33,966 nt of DNA from Alicyclobacillus acidiphilus NBRC 100859 (GCF_001544355.1 NZ_BCQI01000031.1:1-33966); one strand, 5' to 3'; counted from the first letter of the stretch, positions 16,004-24,717 are shown. Program-made: numbers and translations. The notes: generated from the sequence alone by a model not told the origin.

Positions 16004-17833
16004 CTACGCTCCGGCGCCCGTGCTGAAGTCATGTGGAATGCCGCGCCCCTCCGTAATGGAGCGAATCACCTCAACAGGTACTTTCGGTTTTCGGTCGTAC
16101 GTCAAAAGTCCGTTGATCTCTTGTTCCACGTCCGTGAACTGGGTGTAGCAAAAGCCTTGGATCACGGGCGAATCGAACATGGGTTGAATGACGTCGAAAT
16201 AGCGCTGGACAAAGTCGGGATCGGACGCGGCGGATGAGTATCCCCATCCATCCCATCCGCTTTTTTTATAAGAGATTCCGCCCATTTCGGTAACCATGAT
16301 AGGCTCACCTTCATTGTGGTAACCTGGCGCATATATCAGATGGTGCCCGGGGGTGGCGGATACGGACGATTCCCGCGTTGCGTAGCGGGCCGAGAGGATC
16401 TCGCGAGCGCTTTCATAGTCGTGAATCGTACATAAATCCGAGTGGGTGTGCTCCCATCCATCGTTTGATATCACCAACCGCGATGGGTCGAGTGACTTGG
16501 TGAGGTAGTACAAGGCATTCAGAAACGCGCGTTGTCTTCCGTCGGAGATGAGGTTGGGTACGCCCCAGCTCTCGTTTAGCGGCACCCAAGCGATGATGCA
16601 GGGATGGTTGTAGTCGCGTGCGACGGCTTCCTGCCACTCTGCGGTCAAACGGCTGATGGCCCGCTCCGAATACTCATAGGCGTTTGCCATTTCTCCCCAC
16701 ACGATAAGGCCCAATTTGTCGCACCAGTAGAGGTAGCGGGGGTCCTCAATTTTCTGATGTTTGCGAGCGCCGTTGAAGCCGAGCGCTTTGATCAGTTCCA
16801 CATCCTGGCGAATGGCGTTGTCGCTGGGAGGCGTGAGATTACCGTCCGGAAAGTAACCTTGATCCAGGACCATGCGAAGATAGTATGGGCGGTTGTTCAG
16901 CAGAATCACGCCATTCTCGACGGCAATTTTGCGCATGCCAAAATAGCTTTGAACCGTGTCGATCACGCCTTCGGTGTCGTGAAGCGAGTACGTGATATCG
17001 TACAGGTTTGGTTCCTCCGGCGACCAGGCACGCACAGGTTGGGCTGGGTCGCTGTTGACGTATATCCGCAAGTGGAACCGCTCTTGCGCGCGCACGCGTG
17101 TTTGGGCGATAGTCTTTCCTTCGTGGCTGACCGTAACGGAGAATTCGGCTGGGATGAGATGACGGTGGAGTCCTTCGATGTGTACATCGAGATCGACAGC
17201 CCCTTCGTCCAGGTTTGGGGTCGCCTTGACAGATTCGATGTACGTTTGTGGAACCTGTTCCATCCACACGCTTTGCCAAATGCCTGTGGTTCTTGTATAG
17301 AAGATGCTCGCGGAATGTTCTTCCCAGAACTGTTTGCCTCGAGGCAAGGACAAGTCGGTGCTGAAGTCTTGTGCCCGGACGGTGAGGAGATTTGCCCCCG
17401 CGCTGACGAGGTCTGTCGCGTCTACGGTGAATGGGGTATGGCCACCCTCATGCTGTCCTGCGAACTGCCCATTGATCCAGACTTGCGCCTTGTAGTCGAC
17501 GGCGCCAAAGTGCAGCAATACGCGGGTGTCGGCTTGGTCCGTTTCCACCGAAAATTGTCGTTGGTACCAAACCACGTCGTGGAATCGCGGATCGCCTATG
17601 CCGCTCAGTTCGCTTTGGTATGCAAACGGGACGAGAATTTCTCGGGAAAATGGAGCATGGTTGTACCAATGTTCTTGGATGCCAATGTTCTCGTCGTCGA
17701 ATTCGAATTTCCACGTTCCATTCAAGCTGACAAAGTTGGGACGGTAGTACTGGGGGTTCGGATGTTCGGATCGGGGAATCGTCGTGGATTGGCCTGTTTG
17801 CCCAAGTTGTGCCAAGGACTCATCTGTACTCAT
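16004..17833 (-). CDS. GH2-family glycoside hydrolase, probable beta-galactosidase type
   Basis: A roughly 609-residue cytosolic enzyme with no signal peptide. It has an N-terminal jelly-roll sugar-binding domain (SLNGTWKFEFD, VWYQRQF, VDYKAQVWINGQFAGQHEGGHTPF), an immunoglobulin-like domain and a C-terminal TIM barrel. Counted from the upstream GTG at 17845, the acid/base is Glu425 in WVPLNESWG and the nucleophile Glu520 in MVTEMGG. It is much shorter than LacZ (about 1000 residues) and lacks the C-terminal domains. It may act on beta-galactosides, but beta-glucuronide or beta-mannoside activity cannot be excluded. The start is ATG 17833, following GGAGGAG; the GTG at 17845 overlaps that site. 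The gene is divergent from a permease gene. A 424-residue antisense ORF on the plus strand is a coding shadow. Confidence 0.85.
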   Translation of the reverse strand: MSTDESLAQLGQTGQSTTIPRSEHPNPQYYRPNFVSLNGTWKFEFDDENIGIQEHWYNHAPFSREILVPFAYQSELSGIGDPRFHDVVWYQRQFSVETDQADTRVLLHFGAVDYKAQVWINGQFAGQHEGGHTPFTVDATDLVSAGANLLTVRAQDFSTDLSLPRGKQFWEEHSASIFYTRTTGIWQSVWMEQVPQTYIESVKATPNLDEGAVDLDVHIEGLHRHLIPAEFSVTVSHEGKTIAQTRVRAQERFHLRIYVNSDPAQPVRAWSPEEPNLYDITYSLHDTEGVIDTVQSYFGMRKIAVENGVILLNNRPYYLRMVLDQGYFPDGNLTPPSDNAIRQDVELIKALGFNGARKHQKIEDPRYLYWCDKLGLIVWGEMANAYEYSERAISRLTAEWQEAVARDYNHPCIIAWVPLNESWGVPNLISDGRQRAFLNALYYLTKSLDPSRLVISNDGWEHTHSDLCTIHDYESAREILSARYATRESSVSATPGHHLIYAPGYHNEGEPIMVTEMGGISYKKSGWDGWGYSSAASDPDFVQRYFDVIQPMFDSPVIQGFCYTQFTDVEQEINGLLTYDRKPKVPVEVIRSITEGRGIPHDFSTGAGA

Positions 17834-17974
17834 GCTGATGAACACTCCTCCATCATGCGTTGGTATCTACAACCATGATCGATTGGCTCGAGATCGTCAA
17901 GGGCTTCAGGGAGGTTCTTGGCCGCTCACGCCCCATCCTTCGTGTACATATACTGTGTGCACGACATTTCAGGC

Positions 17975-17990
17975 GTGATCGCATGATCAC
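17975..17990. promoter_or_regulatory. Inverted repeat between GH2 and permease genes
   Basis: GTGATC and GATCAC form a perfect 6-bp inverted repeat around GCAT, 24 bases before the permease start. This is a candidate regulator site in the divergent region; no regulator gene is adjacent. Confidence 0.35.
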
Positions 17991-18014
17991 TCTGCCATTT
18001 GAGGGGGCGCAGAT

Positions 18015-19412
18015 GTGAGCCAGGCAAAACCCGAACACCATGTTCAATCGGGAAGTAACGACTTGCGACGCAGTTTGTCTGGCCGCCATATCAGTATGCT
18101 GGCGATTGGCGGCGTGATTGGCGTGGGCTTGTTCTATGGGGCGTCGGTCAGCGTGCAGCTAGCGGGGCCGGGCGTGTTGATTGGTTTTCTAGCGTGCGGT
18201 GTGATTGTCGCTATCGTCATGCGCGCGCTTGGCGAGATGACCGTCGAGTCTCCAACCTCAGGCTCATTTACGGAATACGCGACCAGGCATCTGGGGCGCG
18301 GCGTTGGCTTGGTCACCGCAGGCATGTGGTGGTTCTATTGGATCGCCACAGTGATGTCCGAACTTGCCGCGATTGGCAAGCTGTTGGAATACTGGTTTCC
18401 ATCGCTGCCCGCGTGGATTCCCGGACTGGCGGCGCTGATCCTGTTTACGATATCGAATTTGCTCGTCGTCCGTCTCTTCGGCGAGATCGAGTTTTGGTTC
18501 GCCGCGTTGAAAATTCTTGCGATCACGGTATTCATGGCGTTCGGTCTGCTGATCATTCTGACCGGCCTCTTCAACCATGGCCACGTGACCGGGTTAACCA
18601 ATCTCTGGGTCAATGGAGGCTTTCTGCCGCATGGCTGGTTCGGCGTGCTGATGGCGATGTCGCTTGTTGTGCAGGCATACAGCGGGATCGAGACGCTTGG
18701 CGTGGAAGCAGGCGAATCCCGCGATCCCAGGGTGACGATGAGACGGGCATTTCGCACAGTGACGGTTCGCATCGGCGTACTTTATATCGGATCGATGCTG
18801 ATCATGTTGTGCGCCTTTCCGTGGAGCTACTTGATTGGGCATTCGGGCAGTCCGTACGTGCTGATGTTTTCGAAGATTGGTATTCCGATTGCCGCAGGCC
18901 TGATCAACTTGATCATTGTGCTCTCCGGGCTCTCTTCCTGCAACACAGGAATGTACGGCGGCAGCCGGATGCTGTACAGCCTGTCGCGAAGCGGTGTCAT
19001 TCCGGATGCCATTTCGACACTCAACAAAAACCGCGTCCCCCGTCTTGCGACCTGGATCACGGCTTTCGCGATCTCGATAGGCATCCTCATCACGTATCTG
19101 GCGCCCAACAACGTCTATGTGTGGATCACGAGCGCGTCCGCGTTTGCTTCGCTCTGGACCTGGGCCATCATTTTGCTCGCGGAGATGGTCTCACGGCGGC
19201 GGGCCAATCGATCCGGTGTCCGTTTGAAGTATCCGATGCCGTTTTGGCCTGTGCTTCCGATGATTGGATGCCTGCTGTTGTTGGTGACATTCGTATCGAT
19301 TGTATGGTCTCCGTTGACGCGAATCTCCGTCTTCAGCGGCCTCGTCTGGCTCGCCCTGTTATGGATGTATTGGCTCACGCGCGGGAGAAGAAAGATGTTT
19401 GAATCGACGTGA
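18015..19412 (+). CDS. APC-family amino acid permease (AAT type), second copy
   Basis: A 465-residue transporter with about 12 helices. ISMLAIGGVIGVGLFYGASV is the first-helix substrate motif, and RALGEMTVESPTSGSFTEYATRHLG is the conserved second-helix region of the amino acid transporter branch; GIETLGVEAGESRDP is the equivalent of the conserved loop. It resembles the permease at 9623-11092 in plan but is clearly diverged, so the substrates probably differ. The start is GTG 18015, preceded by GAGGGGGCG. The ATG one base earlier is out of frame. It is divergent from the GH2 gene, but nothing suggests shared function. Confidence 0.85.
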   Translation: MSQAKPEHHVQSGSNDLRRSLSGRHISMLAIGGVIGVGLFYGASVSVQLAGPGVLIGFLACGVIVAIVMRALGEMTVESPTSGSFTEYATRHLGRGVGLVTAGMWWFYWIATVMSELAAIGKLLEYWFPSLPAWIPGLAALILFTISNLLVVRLFGEIEFWFAALKILAITVFMAFGLLIILTGLFNHGHVTGLTNLWVNGGFLPHGWFGVLMAMSLVVQAYSGIETLGVEAGESRDPRVTMRRAFRTVTVRIGVLYIGSMLIMLCAFPWSYLIGHSGSPYVLMFSKIGIPIAAGLINLIIVLSGLSSCNTGMYGGSRMLYSLSRSGVIPDAISTLNKNRVPRLATWITAFAISIGILITYLAPNNVYVWITSASAFASLWTWAIILLAEMVSRRRANRSGVRLKYPMPFWPVLPMIGCLLLLVTFVSIVWSPLTRISVFSGLVWLALLWMYWLTRGRRKMFEST

Positions 19413-19461
19413 GACAGATTGCAGCTTGAGACATGATGCAACGTCCGCCAAGGTATGCCCA

Positions 19462-19490
19462 CACATTCTTCAAGCGCTTGCATGTGATGG
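19462..19490. promoter_or_regulatory. Palindrome upstream of a small gene
   Basis: CAAGCGCTTG at 19471-19480 is a perfect 10-bp palindrome, flanked by CACAT on the left and ATGTG on the right to give a longer imperfect inverted repeat. It lies about 30 bases before the start of the 81-residue ORF and about 60 after the permease stop. It may be an operator or a weak terminator hairpin; there is no T tract. Confidence 0.35.
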
Positions 19491-19509
19491 AAGTGAGGGG
19501 GGATGCGGC

Positions 19510-19755
19510 ATGGTTGTCGTCTTGAACGCGAGGGAGACTGGGAGCGCGGAGATTGTTGTGACAGCAGGAAGCAGTTCCGATCCGGACGTCGTGATCGCAA
19601 ACTTTTTGGGGCGCACGATAGGCGACGTATTGCGGATCTTGGAGCAGCGGGGATACGTGCTCTCGTTCGTCACCCAAAACTCGTTTGTATGCACGAAGCC
19701 TGTCTTGGCAGGGCGGCGTGGGAATGATGCGAAGCGGTCGCACAAGGCGCGCTGA
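19510..19755 (+). CDS. Small hypothetical protein (81 residues)
   Basis: I do not recognise the family. The frame begins at ATG 19510, nine bases after a very purine-rich GAGGGGGG site, which is good evidence for translation. The N-terminal half is mixed alpha/beta with many small residues. The middle segment VVIANFLGRTIGDVLRILEQRGYVLS (positions about 28-53) reads like a helix-strand element, and the tail is basic (RRGNDAKRSHKAR). There is one Cys, and no signal peptide or membrane helix. The tail could bind nucleic acid, but that is speculation. It converges with a small membrane protein gene. Confidence 0.55.
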   Translation: MVVVLNARETGSAEIVVTAGSSSDPDVVIANFLGRTIGDVLRILEQRGYVLSFVTQNSFVCTKPVLAGRRGNDAKRSHKAR

Positions 19756-19799
19756 CCGGGAGCGTCGAGAGGCGGATCGTGCGGCGTCGGTCGCAGCGC

Positions 19800-20009
19800 C
19801 TATCTCTTCGATTGATTGCTCCATTTGCGAACTCGCTTCCAGATCCACTTCACGATGTCAGATATCCAGATATAGAATCCGATTTTCCCAAGCAACTGTA
19901 GAATGGGCTGAACCGTGCTGAACGCCGCGAACAGCAAGAATGCGATGAAACCAAGAATCACCACGAGGATGGCGACGAGCACGATCAGGACGATCACCAA
20001 CGTATGCAT
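19800..20009 (-). CDS. Small membrane protein (69 residues)
   Basis: The first 40 residues after MHTL form one or two very hydrophobic segments made of Val, Ile, Leu, Ala and Phe (VIVLIVLVAILVVILGFIAF). An aromatic and basic tail follows (WIWKRVRKWSNQSKR), giving a positive-inside cytoplasmic end. ATG 20009 is chosen because AAGGAGG precedes it by six bases; two earlier in-frame starts overlap or precede that site. No family is recognised. Size and layout fit a membrane-modulating or stress peptide, which is only a guess. Confidence 0.6.
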   Translation of the reverse strand: MHTLVIVLIVLVAILVVILGFIAFLLFAAFSTVQPILQLLGKIGFYIWISDIVKWIWKRVRKWSNQSKR

Positions 20010-20033
20010 TGCCATCCTCCTTCGTCCGTCCAT

Positions 20034-20198
20034 GTACCTATGTATTGTACATCGAAACGCGGGGGACTGGGGACGATAACGGACAAATTGACGATTTGCC
20101 CATCGCCCCTAATTGCGTCCACCGACTTCGATGTCTGGCGCTCCAAGTGAAACAGTAGGTTAAATTCGAGGATTAAACTCGAAAGTTCAAACAGAAGG
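20034..20198. other. Intergenic gap with a small hairpin downstream of the NlpC/P60 gene
   Basis: TTCGAG (20165-20170) and CTCGAA (20178-20183) pair around GATTAAA, and GGTTAAA is repeated on both sides. On the minus strand this could be a weak terminator of the NlpC/P60 gene. No ORF with a ribosome binding site is seen. Confidence 0.35.
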
Positions 20199-20765
20199 TT
20201 AAAACATTCGTTTGACGCCAGTTAGATGGTTGTGCCAGTACCATCCAGGACCGATGTTCATGTAGGCGACTTTTCCTTTGCCGCCGCCCTCCTGGATCAT
20301 TGTATTGTTGCCGATGTAGATGCCTACATGTTTTCCGTTGTCGAAAATCAGCAGATCTCCTGGACGCATGTCCTTGATGGGAACGCGCCAACCGACAGAA
20401 GTAGCCTGCTTCTTCGAAGCGGTCGTAAATTGGTATCCCAGCGCATGGTGATAAACGTATTCCGTGTAGTTAGAGCAATCGAAGCCATACTGGCCTCGGT
20501 CCTCATTGTGTCCCCAGATATACGGGGTGCCAAGTTTGCTTCTAGCTACACGCAACACGGCGTCGTACTTGTATGTCCAAGATGCGGACAAGGCTGCGCT
20601 TCCGGATGTTTTTACGTGATGAACGCCTGGGGGCAAGTGACCTGCCTTCGCGACCGTTTTGCGTACTGCTGCGTTTGCTGTGGCGGGACTGATCCAAGTC
20701 ACTGCGCCAAATGCGGCCGTGATGATCATGGCGGTCGAGATGGCTCGGCTGATCTGTCTCGTCAA
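20199..20765 (-). CDS. Secreted NlpC/P60 cell-wall hydrolase
   Basis: A 188-residue precursor. The signal peptide runs to about residue 31 (hydrophobic STAMIITAAFGAVTWI, then ATANAA cleavage site). The mature C-terminal domain (about 66-185) is NlpC/P60: catalytic Cys97 in YGFDCSNYTEYVY, catalytic His146 in NGKHVGIYIG, and MRPGDLLIF before it. The family cleaves gamma-D-Glu-diaminopimelate bonds of peptidoglycan stem peptides. There are no LysM or SH3 wall-binding domains, so it may act free or during growth or sporulation. The start is TTG 20765, six bases after AAAGGGGAG, the only good ribosome binding site. Confidence 0.88.
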   Translation of the reverse strand: MTRQISRAISTAMIITAAFGAVTWISPATANAAVRKTVAKAGHLPPGVHHVKTSGSAALSASWTYKYDAVLRVARSKLGTPYIWGHNEDRGQYGFDCSNYTEYVYHHALGYQFTTASKKQATSVGWRVPIKDMRPGDLLIFDNGKHVGIYIGNNTMIQEGGGKGKVAYMNIGPGWYWHNHLTGVKRMF

Positions 20766-20912
20766 TAGAATCTCCCCTTTCTGTAAACCAATAGGATAAG
20801 CGTAACAGAGTGGGACACAGGGTTGAACGCGTAAATCTTGGATGTCGCACGGCTGCGGATGGGCGATGACCGCCTCTTGCGGCGCCAGACAAGGTTTTGA
20901 AGTAAATTGACG

Positions 20913-20941
20913 TTGACGTAAACTTCGTGTTCCGCTAACAT
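20913..20941 (+). promoter_or_regulatory. Probable sigma-A promoter of the merR-MFS operon
   Basis: TTGACG at 20913-20918 and TAACAT at 20936-20941 are 17 bases apart. TTGACG also occurs at 20907-20912, so the -35 region is a tandem TTGACGTTGACG. ACGT repeats with dyad symmetry around it are a natural binding site for the MerR product. Confidence 0.55.
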
Positions 20942-21004
20942 GATCACTTGGGAGTTCTTGTCGATTTTGGTCTGAAATTTTTCGTTTCGAAGAAGAGGTG
21001 GTGA

Positions 21005-21472
21005 GTGGATTTGGATGGTCAAATTGGCGACACCATTGGCGTAGACGCAGTCGTACGCGAACTCGGAATCACGTCGCGCACACTGCGGTACTACGAAGAG
21101 ATTGGACTTCTGACGCCTGTTGCGCGTACGCCTGGAGGCCATCGCCTATACGATCAATCGGCGATCGAACGTTTGAAAAATGTCATACGTCTCAAGGAGA
21201 ATCTGGGCTTTTCCCTGCAAGAGATTCGCAATGTCATGGAAGCGGAACAGGAGCTTGAGGCGTTGCGCAAGAACTTTCGCGAGTCCAAGGCGGCTGGGGA
21301 TGAAGAGGACAAGCGGCACGCTTTGGACTCATACATACGCATCCTCGAGGATCTGGTTGCGACGATGGACAGCAAAATTCAGAGTTTGACTTCGATGAGA
21401 CAAGCGTATCAAGAGCGGTTGGAGCGATCGATCCGATTTCGAAGCGAGAAATTCAAGACTGAGGAGAGTTGA
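21005..21472 (+). CDS. MerR-family transcriptional regulator
   Basis: A 155-residue regulator with an N-terminal winged helix (about 10-75: VVRELGITSRTLRYYEEIGLL, then RTPGGHRLYDQSAIERL). A long predicted coiled coil to the C terminus follows and would mediate dimerisation. The C-terminal region has no cysteine, so metal or redox sensing of the classic kind is unlikely; a small organic ligand is more plausible. It lies three bases before a multidrug-type MFS gene, the standard layout in which the regulator controls its own pump. The start is GTG 21005, four bases after GAGGTG. Confidence 0.9.
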   Translation: MDLDGQIGDTIGVDAVVRELGITSRTLRYYEEIGLLTPVARTPGGHRLYDQSAIERLKNVIRLKENLGFSLQEIRNVMEAEQELEALRKNFRESKAAGDEEDKRHALDSYIRILEDLVATMDSKIQSLTSMRQAYQERLERSIRFRSEKFKTEES

Positions 21473-21475
21473 CAG

Positions 21476-23200
21476 ATGGCTGAAGGGTCAACGCACAACC
21501 AACACTACAAGTGGATCGCCTTGTCCAACACCACACTCGGCGTATTGATGGCGACCATCAACCAGTCCATCCTGATCATCGCGCTGCCGGTGATTTTCAA
21601 CGGTCTGAAAGTGAATCCGTTGGCCAGCAACCAAACGGGGCTGTTGCTATGGGTTCTCTTAGGGTTTAACGTAGCGACCACCGTGTTGCTCGTTCTCTTT
21701 GGACGGCTGTCGGACATGTTTGGCCGCGTGCGTTTGTACAACCTGGGGTTCCTCGTGTTTACGCTGGGTTCGGTGCTGGCGTCACTGACGTGGAGCCAAG
21801 GTACGGCAGGCGAAGTCGAGTTGATTATCTTCCGCATCGTGCAGGGGATCGGCGGCGGGTTCTTGTTCTCGAACAGCGCCGCGATTCTCACGGACGCCTT
21901 TCCGCAAAATCAACGAGGGCTGGCGCTCGGTCTCAACCAGGTGGCGGCGATCGGCGGCGGTATCATTGGCTTGCTTGTCGGCGGCGCGCTTGCCGCGACG
22001 GGTCACTGGCGCTGGGTATTTCTCGTCAACGTTCCGGTGGGCATCTTCGGCACGATTTGGGCGTTTGTCGCGTTGAAGGAAGTTTCTCGCCGTCCCTCGA
22101 ACCAACGATTGGACATTCTCGGCAACGTCACCCTCACGCTGGGATTGCTGGGGATTATGCTTGGTCTGACGTATGGCATCATGCCGTATGGCAGCCACAG
22201 CATGGGCTGGAGCAACCCGCGCGTGATTGGCGAACTCATTGGCGGATTCGTTTTCCTCATCGTGTTCGTCATTGTCGAGACGTTTACCGAACAACCGCTG
22301 TTCAATCTGCGATTGTTTGGCATTTGGCCGTTTACCGCAGGGAATTTGAGCGGACTCTTGGCCTCGCTCGCCCGCGGCGGTCTGCAGTTTATGCTGATCA
22401 TTTGGCTGCAGGGAATCTACCTGCCTTTGCACGGCATTTCCTACGCAAATACGCCGCTCATTGCGGGGCTCTACACGCTGCCGCAGATGCTCGGTTTCCT
22501 CGTCGCCGGACCCATCAGCGGAACCTTGTCGGATCGTTTCGGAGCGAGAACGTTCGCGACCGCCGGCATGGTCGTGACGGCGCTTGGCTTCTACCTCTTG
22601 GGATCGCTTCCGGTCGACTTCAATCACTGGCTGTTTTGGATCTATCTCTTCGTGATTGGCGCAGGAATGGGCCTGTTCGCTTCACCGAACAGCGCCGCGA
22701 TTATGAACTCGCTGCCGGCGCGGTACCGCGGCGTCGGGTCCGGGATGCGTTCGACCTTCACCAACGCGGGATCGATGCTCAGCATGGGGATCTTTTTCTC
22801 CATCATGATTGCAGGGCTTGCGCAGAAGTTGCCGGGCACACTGTACTCGGGCTTAACCCAGCACGGCATACCAGCGGCAGGGGCTGCCGAAATCTCGAAA
22901 TTGCCGCCGACCTCATCACTGTTCGCCGCGCTGCTCGGGTATAATCCATTGAAAAATTTGCTGCAAGAGTTCGGTTTGCTGTCCCACATCCCAGCGGCGC
23001 AAGCGCGCTACCTGACGGGTCACACCTATTTCCCAACGCTGATTGGTCCACCGTTCATGCATGGTCTCAAACTCGCATTCCTGGTGTCGTTGATCATGTC
23101 CCTGGTCGCGGCCGTGGTTTCTTTCTTCCGAGGGAAACGCTATGTGCATGTGGAAGATTCGTCGGAGGCTGTCGTTCCTGCGCCGAATTCTACGAAGTAG
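21476..23200 (+). CDS. MFS drug exporter, DHA2 (14-helix, EmrB/QacA) family
   Basis: A 574-residue proton-coupled exporter, the length and hydrophobic pattern expected for 14 transmembrane helices. Motif A is seen as GRLSDMFGRVRLY and the antiporter motif C as LNQVAAIGGGIIGLLVGGALA. The N-terminal ATINQSILIIALPVI helix is typical of the DHA2 group. Substrates would be lipophilic or cationic compounds, but which ones cannot be read from sequence. It starts at ATG 21476 with GAGGAGAG upstream, inside the end of merR, so the two genes form one operon. It is followed by a hairpin at 23281-23303. Confidence 0.9.
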   Translation: MAEGSTHNQHYKWIALSNTTLGVLMATINQSILIIALPVIFNGLKVNPLASNQTGLLLWVLLGFNVATTVLLVLFGRLSDMFGRVRLYNLGFLVFTLGSVLASLTWSQGTAGEVELIIFRIVQGIGGGFLFSNSAAILTDAFPQNQRGLALGLNQVAAIGGGIIGLLVGGALAATGHWRWVFLVNVPVGIFGTIWAFVALKEVSRRPSNQRLDILGNVTLTLGLLGIMLGLTYGIMPYGSHSMGWSNPRVIGELIGGFVFLIVFVIVETFTEQPLFNLRLFGIWPFTAGNLSGLLASLARGGLQFMLIIWLQGIYLPLHGISYANTPLIAGLYTLPQMLGFLVAGPISGTLSDRFGARTFATAGMVVTALGFYLLGSLPVDFNHWLFWIYLFVIGAGMGLFASPNSAAIMNSLPARYRGVGSGMRSTFTNAGSMLSMGIFFSIMIAGLAQKLPGTLYSGLTQHGIPAAGAAEISKLPPTSSLFAALLGYNPLKNLLQEFGLLSHIPAAQARYLTGHTYFPTLIGPPFMHGLKLAFLVSLIMSLVAAVVSFFRGKRYVHVEDSSEAVVPAPNSTK

Positions 23201-23280
23201 GTCACGCAATACGGCGATTATTCAGCGATCGCGTTTTCGGTTCGCGATCTCAGTCATTCCATCTCGATCCACACTTTCGT

Positions 23281-23303
23281 TCGGGCCGCCTTGGGCGGCC
23301 CGA
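23281..23303. terminator. Bidirectional hairpin between MFS and hpnB genes
   Basis: TCGGGCCGCC pairs perfectly with GGCGGCCCGA (10 bp) around a TTG loop, seven bases before the stop of the converging hpnB gene. T tracts are weak on both sides. Confidence 0.6.
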
Positions 23304-23310
23304 CACACGT

Positions 23311-24573
23311 TTAGAGGGGCTTGGCGCTGTGATACCGGCGATACGGCCTGCCTTTCCATGCATCCTCCTTCCCAAGCCAAAAACGGCGGGCGGAGTCGAT
23401 GGTCATGAGGGTATAGAGCAGTCCAGACAATGGAATCCACATGGCTTTCCAGCGTGACACTCGGTACCAAGCGAGCATCGGCATAAAACTGGCCGTCATC
23501 AGCACCCACGCGAGTCCATTGACAATGAGACCCATCGTTTCGCTTGGAGTCGGTTCGTTGGTCGCGAGAAGCGCGATCGAGACAAGAGCCAGGACGACCG
23601 GATACAAATACAACAGAGCCATGCCAACCACCGTACCGACGAGCAGAATGAAGGAATACTTGAGTTGGACGTAGGCGGAGCGGGCCACCATGTTCCAGAT
23701 GCTTTGCAGATTGGCCGCTTCGCGCAGACTCGCCACGTCGTCGCCAAGGCCGAGCCAGAGCGTTCCGCCGCGGCTCTGGACGAGTTTCGCAAGCGCGCAG
23801 TCGTCGATGAGCGCGTCCGCCATCGGGGCCAGCCCCCCGTCTCTCGCCACGAGCTTGCGCCGCACGAGAATGCTTCCGCCAGCGGCTGCAGCCGTTCGCC
23901 GACGAGGATTCGCCACCCATTGAAACGGATAGAGCATCGCAAAGAAATAGACGAATGCGGGAATCAGAATCGATGCCCAAAATCCCTGAATGTCGAGGCG
24001 AACCATGAGGGAAACGAGATCGGCCCGCGTGTTTGCCGCCTGCCTGACCAACGTCTGCAACGAGTTCGGCGGATGCAAGATGTCCGCGTCCGTAAACAGC
24101 ACGTACTCTGCGTCGGCAGGAGCATGCTGAAGCCCCGTCTGCTGGGCGAACACCTTGCCTGTCCACCCCTCGGGCAGCGCCGGTGAAGAGATGACGGTCA
24201 GGCGCTCGGCAGCACCGCTCTGCTGTGCAATCTCGACGGCGGTCCGGGCGGTGCTGTCTTCACTGTGATCGTCCACGATCACGACGGAATATTTTCCATC
24301 GTACTGTTGACTCAATAAAGCCGGAAGCGTCTTCGGCAGCATGTCGGCCTCATTGCGGGCGGGTACGATCACGCACACGCTGGGCCACGCTTTGTCGTCG
24401 GTATGGTTGCCTGCGCGATTGTCCGCACGGGACGGAATCTGAGCCGAGCCAGGCATCGTCGCGGGAGCGGATCCCAAATGCATCGTCGTGCGCCAGTAGC
24501 CGCCCCGAAAGAGCATCAACCAAATCCAGGCTAAGAGAACGAGTCCACCAATGACGTCCACCAGCCACCACAT
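23311..24573 (-). CDS. hpnB: Hopene-associated glycosyltransferase HpnB
   Basis: A 420-residue membrane GT2-type glycosyltransferase. An N-terminal helix (residues 1-22) anchors it. The catalytic domain has PARNEAD (71-77), VDDHS (100-104) and the metal-binding TDAD (161-164). AAAAGGS and ALIDDCALA then lead to three or four C-terminal helices. The combination with LIPAFVYFFAMLYPFQWV is characteristic of HpnB, found with hopanoid biosynthesis genes; hopanoids are known from Alicyclobacillus. The exact reaction of HpnB is not firmly established. No squalene-hopene cyclase or other hpn gene lies in the window. The start is ATG 24573 after GAGGTGAT; an upstream frame to 24606 lacks a site. Its 5' region carries a G-rich repeat. 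Confidence 0.85.
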   Translation of the reverse strand: MWWLVDVIGGLVLLAWIWLMLFRGGYWRTTMHLGSAPATMPGSAQIPSRADNRAGNHTDDKAWPSVCVIVPARNEADMLPKTLPALLSQQYDGKYSVVIVDDHSEDSTARTAVEIAQQSGAAERLTVISSPALPEGWTGKVFAQQTGLQHAPADAEYVLFTDADILHPPNSLQTLVRQAANTRADLVSLMVRLDIQGFWASILIPAFVYFFAMLYPFQWVANPRRRTAAAAGGSILVRRKLVARDGGLAPMADALIDDCALAKLVQSRGGTLWLGLGDDVASLREAANLQSIWNMVARSAYVQLKYSFILLVGTVVGMALLYLYPVVLALVSIALLATNEPTPSETMGLIVNGLAWVLMTASFMPMLAWYRVSRWKAMWIPLSGLLYTLMTIDSARRFWLGKEDAWKGRPYRRYHSAKPL

Positions 24574-24655
24574 GCTTATCACCTCGCGATGGTCGTGATA
24601 TGTCAACTATATCCGATCGCGCGTCCGCAAGGCGATGGGCTTGCGCGGGTGGAGC

Positions 24656-24704
24656 GGGAAGGGAGTGGGAAGGGAGTGGGAAGGGAGTGGGAAGGGAGTG
24701 GGAA
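24656..24704 (+). repeat. 11-bp G-rich tandem repeat, quadruplex-prone
   Basis: The unit GGGAAGGGAGT is repeated 4.4 times without a mismatch, giving nine GGG runs separated by only two or three bases. Such spacing strongly favours a G-quadruplex on the plus strand. It lies 83-131 bases before the hpnB start, where promoter elements of that minus-strand gene would be. Perfect identity between copies points to recent slippage or selection. Confidence 0.9.
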
Positions 24705-24717
24705 CGAAAATTCGGGC

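Noticed and set aside
16604-17878. 424-residue plus-strand ORF opposite the GH2 gene
   Set aside because: The minus-strand frame carries full GH2 domains and catalytic motifs, so the plus-strand frame is a GC-driven shadow without family similarity or ribosome binding site.
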